Shown: piece by piece, positions 9,314 through 16,980 of the stretch
Layout: each line of letters opens with the position of its first letter
Position numbering within the stretch: the first letter of the stretch is position 1
Assembly (NCBI RefSeq): GCF_000482385.1
Contig: NZ_AXVD01000002.1
Location: 124,001-188,000 of the forward strand
Length of the DNA stretch: 64,000 bases
Reading direction: 5' to 3'
Source: Nocardia sp. CNY236
GTDB taxonomy: Bacteria; Actinomycetota; Actinomycetes; Mycobacteriales; Mycobacteriaceae
Notes under the pieces: model-generated
Databases searched by the model: none
What the model saw: the letters and a program-made list of their open reading frames with translations, nothing else
Told to the model about the DNA's origin: nothing
Position numbers and translations under genes: made by a program

Positions 9314-9523
9314 ATGGGCCGTGGCCGGGCTAAGGCAAAGCAGACCAAGGTCGCACGCGAGCTGAAGTACAGCTCGCCCACGACCGACTTCGCGAGCCTT
9401 CAGCGCGAGCTTTCGGGAAGCCCCAACTCCCAGCGGGGTGGTGGTGTGCTGTCCGATGAGCAGGACGCGAACGAGTCTTTGTCCCGGTGGGACGAGGACG
9501 ACTACGACGACTGGCGCCGCTGA
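9314..9523 (+). CDS. DUF3073 family small protein (Rv0810c-like)
   Basis: 69 residues from the ATG at 9314 preceded by GAGGGGG at 9301-9307. The basic N-terminus MGRGRAKAKQTKVARELKYS and the acidic tail ending DEDDYDDWRR are characteristic of the actinobacterial DUF3073 family, whose function is unknown. It is convergent with purM, as Rv0810c is with purM in M. tuberculosis. The strongly charged, presumably unstructured sequence suggests nucleic-acid or protein binding, but that is inference only. Confidence 0.9.
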   Translation: MGRGRAKAKQTKVARELKYSSPTTDFASLQRELSGSPNSQRGGGVLSDEQDANESLSRWDEDDYDDWRR

Positions 9524-9533
9524 CTTGGATTGT

Positions 9534-9573
9534 GGTGGAAAGAGGGAGACCAATTGGTCTCCCTCTTTCCACC
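9534..9573. terminator. Perfect 40-bp palindrome between DUF3073 gene and purM (bidirectional terminator)
   Basis: Positions 9534-9553 are the exact reverse complement of 9554-9573: 20-bp arms with no spacer, centred on caattg. It begins 10 bp after the DUF3073 stop codon and ends 32 bp from the purM stop codon. At a convergent junction this best fits a terminator used from both sides. The A/G-rich arm followed by its T/C-rich complement gives a pseudo U-tract on either strand. Confidence 0.85.
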
Positions 9574-9604
9574 CGTACACGTGATCAGAGCAGTGCGCTG
9601 TGAT

Positions 9605-10678
9605 CTAGAACCGTGGATGCTCGCCGACCAAGACGGCGCGCGCAGCGTCGGCATCCTTGGCCTTTTTGACCGTGCCGAGTGTCCAGCATTCGATATGCCG
9701 TGCCGTCAGCACGGCCAGCGCCCGATCGACGTCCTCTGGAGCAATGACGGCGACCATGCCGACACCCATATTGAACGTCTTCTCCATCTCGGACCGATCC
9801 ACCCGGCCGCGCTGCGCAATCAACTTGAACACCGGCGCCGGGTTCCACGTGCCGCGATCCAGTTCGGCGGTCATACCCGCGGGCAACACTCTGGCCAAGT
9901 TGGCCGCCAAACCACCGCCGGTGACATGGGCAAACGTGCGGACGTCGGTCTCGGCGATCAGTGCGAGACAATCCTTGGCGTAGATCCTGGTCGGCTCGAG
10001 AAGTTCCTCGCCGAGTGAGCGGCCGAACTCCTCGACATGACCGGTGAGGGACATGCGGTCGATGTCCAACAACACCTTACGGGCCAAGCTGTAGCCGTTG
10101 GAGTGGAGGCCCGAGGACCCCATGGCGATCACCACGTCGCCGGGACGGACCCTGTCCGGTCCCAGCACCGCGTCCGCCTCGACCACACCGACGCCGGTGG
10201 CCGACAGGTCGTAATCATCCGGATCCATCAGACCCGGATGTTCGGCGGTCTCGCCGCCGAGCAGCGCGCAACCGGCGCGCACACAACCGTCGGCGATGCC
10301 GGAGACCAGCTCGGCCACTCGCTGCGGGACGAGTTTGCCGACCGCAATATAGTCTTGGAGAAACAGTGGTTCCGCACCGCACACCACGAGGTCGTCCACC
10401 ACCATCGCCACGAGATCGAGGCCGATGGAGTCGTGTTTGTCCATTCGCTGCGCGACCGCGATCTTGGTACCCACACCGTCGGTCGCCGCAGCCAGTAGTG
10501 GTTCCCGATAGCTCCCCTTCAGTGCGAACAGTCCGGCGAATCCGCCGAGTCCACCCTGGACCTCGGGCCGGGTCGCCTTCTTCGCCAATGGCCCGAACAA
10601 CTCGACTGCGCGATCACCTGCCTCGATGTCCACACCTGCTGCGGCATATGAGGCACCACTGGGGGTCTGTTCAGTCAT
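9605..10678 (-). CDS. purM: Phosphoribosylformylglycinamidine cyclo-ligase (AIR synthetase)
   Basis: Forms aminoimidazole ribotide from FGAM with ATP, the fifth step of purine synthesis, in the cytoplasm. The sequence has the PurM N-terminal region YAAAGVDIEAGDRAVE, the ATDGVGTK nucleotide-binding motif and HVTGGGLAANLARVLP. I prefer the ATG at 10678 (357 residues); a TTG at 10696 would add six residues. It lies downstream of purF with a 300-bp gap and is convergent with the DUF3073 gene, the same arrangement as Rv0808-Rv0810c. Confidence 0.95.
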   Translation of the reverse strand: MTEQTPSGASYAAAGVDIEAGDRAVELFGPLAKKATRPEVQGGLGGFAGLFALKGSYREPLLAAATDGVGTKIAVAQRMDKHDSIGLDLVAMVVDDLVVCGAEPLFLQDYIAVGKLVPQRVAELVSGIADGCVRAGCALLGGETAEHPGLMDPDDYDLSATGVGVVEADAVLGPDRVRPGDVVIAMGSSGLHSNGYSLARKVLLDIDRMSLTGHVEEFGRSLGEELLEPTRIYAKDCLALIAETDVRTFAHVTGGGLAANLARVLPAGMTAELDRGTWNPAPVFKLIAQRGRVDRSEMEKTFNMGVGMVAVIAPEDVDRALAVLTARHIECWTLGTVKKAKDADAARAVLVGEHPRF

Positions 10679-10888
10679 TTTCGGGGAAAGCTCCAAACCG
10701 AATCGGCGGATAGATGCCTGCTCACGCTACCGGAGATGAATAACGACCTCGCACCGGTAGTGGCTCACCCTCTTGACAATAGGCTGCTGTGGCCCCTCGG
10801 GCAGGCGATCGGGTCTTCTCATGCCAACCGAACAGTCTGGATACTCGTAGCGGCGGCGCCGCAGCCTATGCTGGCGGCGTTCGACACC

Positions 10889-10931
10889 ATGTGGTCGCGC
10901 CTACGGGGTATGTGGTCGTGCCCTACGGGGC
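10889..10931. repeat. Imperfect 21/22-bp tandem repeat between purM and purF
   Basis: atgtggtcg-cgcctacgggg at 10889-10909 is repeated as a 22-bp variant at 10910-10931, and the next bases begin a third partial copy. It sits in the intergenic space upstream of purM. No hairpin or known riboswitch fold is evident. Confidence 0.75.
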
Positions 10932-10978
10932 ATGTGGCAGAGCCACCACAGCGTGTGGCGGCACCGCGCGCGGCCGAG

Positions 10979-12571
10979 CTAACGCGCCGGGGACGTCTCC
11001 GGTTTTCCGTTCAACAGACTTTCGAGCACATTCTTGCCGGTGTCTGCCTCGGTGGACAGCGGGATGGGATAGTTTCCGTCGAAGCACGCCGAACACAGTC
11101 GAGAGCGCGGTTGCTCGGATGCAGCGATCATGCCGTCGAGGGAGATATAGCCGAGAGTGTCGGCGCCGATCGAGCGACGTACACCCTCGACCATGTCCGC
11201 GACGTCCCCCTCCACCCCGGTACCGTTGGCGATCAACTCTGCTCGGGAAGCGAAGTCGATGCCGTAGAAACAGGGCCATCGCACCGGTGGCGACGCGATC
11301 CGAACATGGATTTCCAGTGCACCCGCCTCGCGGAGCATCCGAATCAATGCGCGCTGCGTGTTTCCGCGCACGATCGAGTCGTCCACCACAATGAGCCGTT
11401 TACCGCGAATCACCTCACGCAATGGGTTGAGCTTGAGTCGAATGCCGAGTTGGCGAATGGTCTGGCTGGGCTGAATGAACGTACGCCCCACGTAGGCGTT
11501 CTTCATCAGTCCTTGCCCGTAGGGCACCCCCGACCCCTGCGCGTAACCGACCGCGGCGGGAGTGCCGGATTCCGGCACCGGGATCACCAGATCCGCCTCG
11601 ACCGGATGTTCCTTCGCCAAGCGCCGTCCGATCTCCACGCGGGTGGCGTGCACCGACCGACCGGCGATAACGCTGTCCGGTCTCGCCAGGTACACGTATT
11701 CGAAAACACACCCCTTGGGCTCCGGATTGGCAAAGCGCAACGAGCGCACACCGTCAGCGTCGATCGCCAGCAGTTCGCCAGGCTCGATTTCGCGGACGAA
11801 CGCGGCACCGACGATATCCAGCGCAGCGGTCTCGCTGGCCACGACCCAGCCACGTTCCAGCCTGCCCAAGCACAACGGACGGACACCGTGCGGGTCACGC
11901 GCAGCGTACAGCGTGTTCTCGTCCATGAAGGTCAGGCAGAATGCGCCCTGCACCGTCGGTAGCAACTCCATTGCGGCCTGCTCGATGCTGGAGTCGGCTG
12001 CAGCATGAGCGAGCAGCGCGGTGACCACGTCGGAGTCGGAGGTCGCGGTAGCGGGCTGTGGACGCCTGCCATTGCCGGGGACGCCGATCAGCCCGAGTTC
12101 GAGTGCACGGCTGGCCAACTCGGCGGTGTTGACCAGATTGCCGTTGTGCCCGAGAGCCAGCCCGGAACCAACCGCGGTGGTGCGGAAGATGGGCTGAGCA
12201 TTCTCCCAGGTCACACCACCGGTGGTGGAGTAGCGGCAATGGCCGATCGCGACATGTCCGGGCATCGCGGCCAGTGTCTGCTCGTCGAATACGTGGCTGA
12301 CCAGACCGAGGTCTTTGAAGACGAGAATCTGCGAGCCATCCGACACCGCGATTCCGGCCGCCTCCTGCCCACGATGCTGTAACGCGTAGAGACCGTAATA
12401 GGTGAGCTTGGCGACCTCCTCCCCGGCAGCCCAGACTCCGAATACGCCGCACTCCTCGCGCGGCGCGTGCTCATCGACATCGGCGGCGGACAGCGAGCGA
12501 GCGGAAGCGCGGTCGACCGGCAGTTCGGCGTGGTTCACCGTGTGCTCTCTGGATCGGGCGGGCTGGGGCAC
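10979..12571 (-). CDS. purF: Amidophosphoribosyltransferase
   Basis: First committed step of purine synthesis: PRPP plus glutamine gives phosphoribosylamine. An N-terminal class II glutaminase domain has the catalytic cysteine at Cys41 in EECGVFGVW after a propeptide-like leader that family members cleave; HRGQEAAGI and GHNGNLVN follow. The C-terminal phosphoribosyltransferase domain shows VVDDSIVRGNT, the PRPP loop. 530 residues from the GTG at 12571; a GTG at 12538 is possible because only the leader changes. The gene is divergent from a membrane-protein gene and 300 bp upstream of purM. Confidence 0.95.
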   Translation of the reverse strand: MPQPARSREHTVNHAELPVDRASARSLSAADVDEHAPREECGVFGVWAAGEEVAKLTYYGLYALQHRGQEAAGIAVSDGSQILVFKDLGLVSHVFDEQTLAAMPGHVAIGHCRYSTTGGVTWENAQPIFRTTAVGSGLALGHNGNLVNTAELASRALELGLIGVPGNGRRPQPATATSDSDVVTALLAHAAADSSIEQAAMELLPTVQGAFCLTFMDENTLYAARDPHGVRPLCLGRLERGWVVASETAALDIVGAAFVREIEPGELLAIDADGVRSLRFANPEPKGCVFEYVYLARPDSVIAGRSVHATRVEIGRRLAKEHPVEADLVIPVPESGTPAAVGYAQGSGVPYGQGLMKNAYVGRTFIQPSQTIRQLGIRLKLNPLREVIRGKRLIVVDDSIVRGNTQRALIRMLREAGALEIHVRIASPPVRWPCFYGIDFASRAELIANGTGVEGDVADMVEGVRRSIGADTLGYISLDGMIAASEQPRSRLCSACFDGNYPIPLSTEADTGKNVLESLLNGKPETSPAR

Positions 12572-12683
12572 ACATCATTCTACGGCCGGGTCGCTCTGCA
12601 TTCGCGGCGCCACTGCGCCAACCAGCGATGCACTGCGGTAGAAGTGCGCATTCCCACACTCGCAGCTGTTACGGTCACCGACT

Positions 12684-14018
12684 GTGACCACCAGCTCCGA
12701 GAGCGACCGCACGGAACCGACAACGATCCGGCTCCGAAGGTCGTGGTCGCGAATGGTGCTGTGGCCCCTGTCGGTGCTCATCGGTCTGGCCACCCTGCTG
12801 GGCGTCATGTATCTGCACTACGTCGTGGATCCGGAGAAGAACCTGCACGACTTTCCGATCGCGCTGGTCAATCAGGACCTCGGCGAGGTCACCAGCAGTG
12901 GAGACGATGCCGGACAGCGGGTGAATTTCGGCGACCAGATCGCCCGAGCGCTGGTGCAGGGAGTGCCCTCCGACAAGGTCGATCTGCGTCTGCTCGGCAT
13001 CAACGAAGCCGAGCAGCAGATGCAGTACGGACAGGTCTACGGCGCGATCATCATTCCGAGCGATTTCAGCAAGCAGCTCACCATCCTCGGCGTGGGCAGT
13101 GTCGTACCCGCGGATATCCGGCAACCGACGATCACGGTGCAGACCAACCCGCGCGCCGGTCCGTACGCCACCCAGATCATGCTTCGAGTCAGCGACCAGG
13201 CTACGGCCGAGGCGAACAAACGAGTCGGCGAGCAGTTGACCGAGCAAGTGATCGCACAAACCACCCAGCAGCCCGGCGGTGGACCCGGCCCCGAACTCTC
13301 CGGCGCGGCCAAGGTCGTGCTGGCACAGCCGATTCAGGTGATCGTCGAGGCGTATCACCCACTGCCCCCCGGCAGTGGCCAAGGCCTGACCGCATTCTTC
13401 TACGCACTACTGCTGCTGCTGGCCGGTGTGATCGGTGCGATGGTCATTCACACGATGATCGATGCCCAGCTCGGTTTCGCACCCACCGAGTACGGCCCGT
13501 GGTACGTCCACTATCCCCCGACTCCGATCTCGCGATTCAAAACGCTGATGATCAAGTGGGGCGTCTTCATCGTGGCGGCGCATGTCATGTCCGGTGTGTT
13601 CTTGATCGTCGCCCACGTGGTGGACATGACCGTCGAGCACGCCCTCGCACTGTTCCTCTACAGCGCGTTGGCCATGATCGCGGTGGGCGTGACCGCACTG
13701 TCCACGCTCGCGGCGCTCGGCACAGCGGGCCTGCTGATGAATCTGGTCGTTTTCATCGTTCTGGGCCTTCCGTCGTCCGCGGGCACCATCCCGATCGAAG
13801 CCACGCCGAAGTACTTCGGCGTTCTGGCCGAATTCGAGCCCATGCACCAGGTGTTCCTCGGCATTCGATCGATTCTGTACTTCGATGCAAACCTGGACGC
13901 CGGTCTCGCGCGCGGGATCTGGATGTCGCTGCTCGGTCTGGCCATCGGACTGGTTTTCGGGGTGGTGGTCACGCACTTCTACGACCGCAGAGGCTTGGTG
14001 CGGGGCCACCGGAGCTGA
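12684..14018 (+). CDS. ABC-2/YhgE-Pip-like membrane protein (DUF3533 type)
   Basis: 444 residues. One helix near 25-47 is followed by a large extracytoplasmic domain (about 50-230) containing IALVNQDLG and YGAIIIPSDFS, then five or six C-terminal helices (about 235-440). This one-plus-several-helix plan with an internal LVNQD-type motif is that of ABC-2 permease-like Pip/YhgE and DUF3533 proteins, implicated in export of small molecules or cell-envelope components. No ATPase gene is adjacent. It is divergent from purF and convergent with the SCP-like gene. Substrate unknown. Confidence 0.75.
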   Translation: MTTSSESDRTEPTTIRLRRSWSRMVLWPLSVLIGLATLLGVMYLHYVVDPEKNLHDFPIALVNQDLGEVTSSGDDAGQRVNFGDQIARALVQGVPSDKVDLRLLGINEAEQQMQYGQVYGAIIIPSDFSKQLTILGVGSVVPADIRQPTITVQTNPRAGPYATQIMLRVSDQATAEANKRVGEQLTEQVIAQTTQQPGGGPGPELSGAAKVVLAQPIQVIVEAYHPLPPGSGQGLTAFFYALLLLLAGVIGAMVIHTMIDAQLGFAPTEYGPWYVHYPPTPISRFKTLMIKWGVFIVAAHVMSGVFLIVAHVVDMTVEHALALFLYSALAMIAVGVTALSTLAALGTAGLLMNLVVFIVLGLPSSAGTIPIEATPKYFGVLAEFEPMHQVFLGIRSILYFDANLDAGLARGIWMSLLGLAIGLVFGVVVTHFYDRRGLVRGHRS

Positions 14019-14038
14019 CCGATCCGCTGTAGCGGTGT

Positions 14039-14434
14039 TCAGGGAGCGGCAACGCGGACGATCGGCAGCCAGTGAGCCACCTCGGATGCGCGGGCACCGG
14101 AGACGCTGACCGCGCCGGATGTCACCGCAGCGTCGAATTCGAGCAGACCGGTAGCCAATAGCAGCCACGTGCGTGGGACGGTCTCCACAACATTCGGCGG
14201 AGTGCCCCTGGTGTGTCGCGGACCCTGAATGCACTGCACTGCGGCGAACGGAGGCACCCGGACCTCGACCGTGTGTCCAGGAGCCGTGGCCGCGAGCGTG
14301 CGCACCGTGGTGCGCACCGCCGCCGCGAGATCACCGCGAGGAGGTGGGGTGGCCGACTCGTCGCGCAACCATTCGCTCACCGCCGCAACCGCTGCGCGCA
14401 TCTGCGCGGGGTCGACCGTTCCTCGTGCTACCAC
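14039..14434 (-). CDS. SCP2-like small protein (Rv0807-like)
   Basis: About 131 residues from a GTG at 14434 preceded by AGGG eight bases upstream; an upstream in-frame start would overlap the CPBP protease gene heavily. The sequence runs VARGTVDPAQMRAAVAAVSEWL then VEVRVPPFAAVQC and ends in a hydrophobic segment with GLLEFDAAVTSGAVSVSG, resembling the bacterial SCP2-type fold of Rv0807, which also lies beside purF. A lipid-binding role is inferred from the fold only. It follows the protease gene by about 10 nt and seems to end its operon. Confidence 0.6.
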   Translation of the reverse strand: MVARGTVDPAQMRAAVAAVSEWLRDESATPPPRGDLAAAVRTTVRTLAATAPGHTVEVRVPPFAAVQCIQGPRHTRGTPPNVVETVPRTWLLLATGLLEFDAAVTSGAVSVSGARASEVAHWLPIVRVAAP

Positions 14435-14444
14435 GCAGCCGACC

Positions 14445-15137
14445 CTAGTGCGGTCGGCGACACTGTTCACCTCGCCGCTGTTCACCCCGCCGCTGTTCAC
14501 CTCGGCGCCGCTCGAGACACCGCGCAAGGAGCGGTGTGGTCGCGCCACCCGCGTTCAAGGCCAGATGTAGCAGTGCCGGGGCGCTGGCCCCGGCGGCTGT
14601 GCGGCGCAACGCGCCGAGGACGAGTCCACCGACTGTGGTCACCATCACCGTGACCGGCACGCTGTCACTCGCTGTATTCGCCGGCGCGATATGCCAGAGG
14701 CCGAAAGCCGCGGCACCCAGGAGCGCACCCGCTCGAGACCCGAAAACCTCGTCCAGCAATGGATTCAACGTGCCACGGAACACGAGTTCCTCGCTATAGA
14801 CGGTGCCGATCGGGATATGCACCGCAACCCACTCGAGCACCGATACGGCGGGGCGTCGGTCGGGCAGTGCATTCGCATGCCGCCGTACCCAAGGGACGGC
14901 CAGCGCCGCACCATAGCCGGCAACAACGGCCGAGGCGGCCAGCAACCCGCATCGCAGAGCCCGGCGCGAGCCCCACTGCGGCTGTCCGCGCAGTGCGAAC
15001 CCATAGGCGGTAGCGAATCCGGCGTGCGCGACCGTACGGCCACGCACGCCCAATTCGAAGCGCGGGAGGATCACGTTGTTCCACGCCAGCGGGAGCACCA
15101 TGGCTGCGACCGCGCGCGTGGCGCGTGCGTCGCTCAC
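14445..15137 (-). CDS. CPBP (CAAX protease-like) intramembrane metalloprotease
   Basis: 230 residues, polytopic. The CPBP signature is present: EELVFRG (Glu116-Glu117 and Arg121), His149 in FGLWHIAP, and a C-terminal LLHLALN. Actinobacterial members are intramembrane proteases of unknown substrate. The GTG start overlaps the stop of the upstream hydrolase (GTGA). Oddity: the C-terminus is RRGEQ repeated three times, encoded by a 15-bp tandem repeat, giving a basic hydrophilic tail outside the family core. Confidence 0.82.
   Translation of the reverse strand: MSDARATRAVAAMVLPLAWNNVILPRFELGVRGRTVAHAGFATAYGFALRGQPQWGSRRALRCGLLAASAVVAGYGAALAVPWVRRHANALPDRRPAVSVLEWVAVHIPIGTVYSEELVFRGTLNPLLDEVFGSRAGALLGAAAFGLWHIAPANTASDSVPVTVMVTTVGGLVLGALRRTAAGASAPALLHLALNAGGATTPLLARCLERRRGEQRRGEQRRGEQCRRPH
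14463..14507. repeat. 15-bp x3 tandem repeat at the 3' end of the CPBP gene
   Basis: Units at 14463-14477, 14478-14492 and 14493-14507 differ at one position in the second and third copies. The unit keeps frame and encodes RRGEQ on the minus strand. Confidence 0.95.
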
Positions 15138-16909
15138 TTGATCTCTCGCTCGTATTCCTCCGCGGCCTGCAATTCCGCTCGGATCCGCTCCGACAGCTCA
15201 GGAGTCCAATCCGCTGGAGCTGCAATCGCGGCCCAGCCATCCAGTACCAGACTGCCGTAGCGGTGCCCATGCCCGTCGGTGACTCCTTGAGCATTGGTCA
15301 AATCGGCAGTGACCTGCCAAAATGTCACGAACGGCCACCATCGCATCTGCGAGGACACATCGGGGCCACGCGGCTCGGACAACCAATCCGGCTGGGCGAA
15401 GATCAAGTCGGTCGACCACCACACAATCGGGTCGGAAGCGTGTTGCAGGTAGGCGATACGTGGCGGACGCCATTCCGAGGACGGGCGCGCCAGACCGGCA
15501 CGGTCGGCCGCGAACCGAACCACCAGACCGTCGGCATACACCGGTTCCACCTCCAGCGACCCCGGGTCACGGCGCGAGACGAATTGCCGCCACAGCCGGT
15601 TCGAATTCGGCGGGCCGACCCACAACGCACCGTCCACTTTGGTCCGAAGATCGGCCAGCCCGTCGAATGCAGCTTCGGAACCTTGGGATCCCAAACTCTC
15701 GCCGTACACGAGCAGGGTGGGTCGTTGCTCCGGGCCGCGAGCCAACCACTGGCGATACACCGCGTCGAACAGTTCCTTTCCTGCCGCGGCAGCCTTGCCG
15801 CGGTCGGCCAGGAACGACAGGACGCTGGGCAAGTACGAGTACTGCGTGGCCACACTGGCGATGTCGCCGCGGTACATGTACTCGATGGCTGCTACTGCCA
15901 TGGAGTTCACCCAACCGGTACCGGTGGTCGTGATCACCACCAGTACTTGGCGGTCGAACGCACCGGTTCGCTCCAGTTCGGATACCGCCAGCTCGGCCGG
16001 TTTCTCGTCGCCAGCCACCGATTCCAGACCGACATATGTTCGGATCGGTTCCTTGGCCGGGCTGCCGGTCACGGCGGTGATGTGGCTGGCCGTAGGGCCG
16101 TGCGAGACGAACCACCGACCTTCGAAACCGAGCGACTCCCACGCCGCCAGCGATTCCGGACTGCCCGAACGCTCTGGTTGCTGGGGTTGCACCGCGTTCA
16201 CCGAGGTGTGGTCGTTGCGCACGCTGAAGGCCGAGTTGGCCACCGCGAAGAACGCCCGCGAGGCGACACCGTTGAAGATCGTGACTGCGACCACCACGAG
16301 CAGCAGGACTCCGGCCGACGGCGCCAGCTCGCGCGGCACCCTGGCCCAGCGGATGAGCAGTCGAGCCAGAAACAGCACGATCTCGCGCACCGTCCGGTAC
16401 GCGGCCACTGCGACGACGCCGACGGCCAGGCTGAGCAGGCCCGTACGGAGGTAGGCCGGTGTCGTGGTGCCCGCCATGTCCATCAGCGCCGTGATCTCGC
16501 GCTGCCACCGCGCCGATTGCACCAGCATCAGCGCGGCAGCGAGCGCGGCGGTGAACAGCACGGCGGACTTGGCCACGTACCGCACCCAGGTCGGCGGTGG
16601 TGAGATCTGCAGCCGCGGTCGTACCCACAGACGAAACATCCATTCCAGCAAGCAGCCCACGCCGTAGCCGAGCGCGGCATTGATCCCACTGATCAAACCC
16701 TGGAACAACCAATCCCGCGGCACCAAGGACGGCGTCACCGACAATGCGAAGAACACCGTCGCGACGACCAAGCCGACATAATTCAGATCGATGATCCGTT
16801 CGGCCCGCCGAACGACCGCGACAGTACGCATACGCAGTCTCCGTATGGCCCCACCGGTCTCCAGCACCCGATCAGTATGGCGGTCGAATCCGACGAACCG
16901 GCGCGTCAC
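15134..16909 (-). CDS. Membrane-anchored alpha/beta-hydrolase (DUF2319/PF10081 type)
   Basis: 591 residues. Four to five helices occupy about 40-215, followed by an alpha/beta-hydrolase domain whose nucleophile elbow GESLG lies at 403-407 (Ser405). This matches actinobacterial two-part proteins with an N-terminal membrane domain and a C-terminal hydrolase; some are linked to lipid or envelope metabolism, but no reaction is established. The start is the GTG at 16909; an ATG at 16831 is also in frame. Its stop overlaps the start of the CPBP protease gene, so the hydrolase, protease and SCP-like protein are probably one operon. Confidence 0.82.
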   Translation of the reverse strand: MTRRFVGFDRHTDRVLETGGAIRRLRMRTVAVVRRAERIIDLNYVGLVVATVFFALSVTPSLVPRDWLFQGLISGINAALGYGVGCLLEWMFRLWVRPRLQISPPPTWVRYVAKSAVLFTAALAAALMLVQSARWQREITALMDMAGTTTPAYLRTGLLSLAVGVVAVAAYRTVREIVLFLARLLIRWARVPRELAPSAGVLLLVVVAVTIFNGVASRAFFAVANSAFSVRNDHTSVNAVQPQQPERSGSPESLAAWESLGFEGRWFVSHGPTASHITAVTGSPAKEPIRTYVGLESVAGDEKPAELAVSELERTGAFDRQVLVVITTTGTGWVNSMAVAAIEYMYRGDIASVATQYSYLPSVLSFLADRGKAAAAGKELFDAVYRQWLARGPEQRPTLLVYGESLGSQGSEAAFDGLADLRTKVDGALWVGPPNSNRLWRQFVSRRDPGSLEVEPVYADGLVVRFAADRAGLARPSSEWRPPRIAYLQHASDPIVWWSTDLIFAQPDWLSEPRGPDVSSQMRWWPFVTFWQVTADLTNAQGVTDGHGHRYGSLVLDGWAAIAAPADWTPELSERIRAELQAAEEYEREIK

Positions 16910-16980
16910 CCGGGCAACGCCGCCACAATCGCCTCATCCCGCGTGCACGAGTGAGCCGATCGCTGCGCCGAAAGCCGCGG

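Noticed and set aside
12467..14032. A 521-codon frame overlapping the DUF3533-like membrane protein in another frame
   Set aside because: Translation is Arg/Ser-rich; the alternative frame has clear helices and motifs, so that one is the gene.
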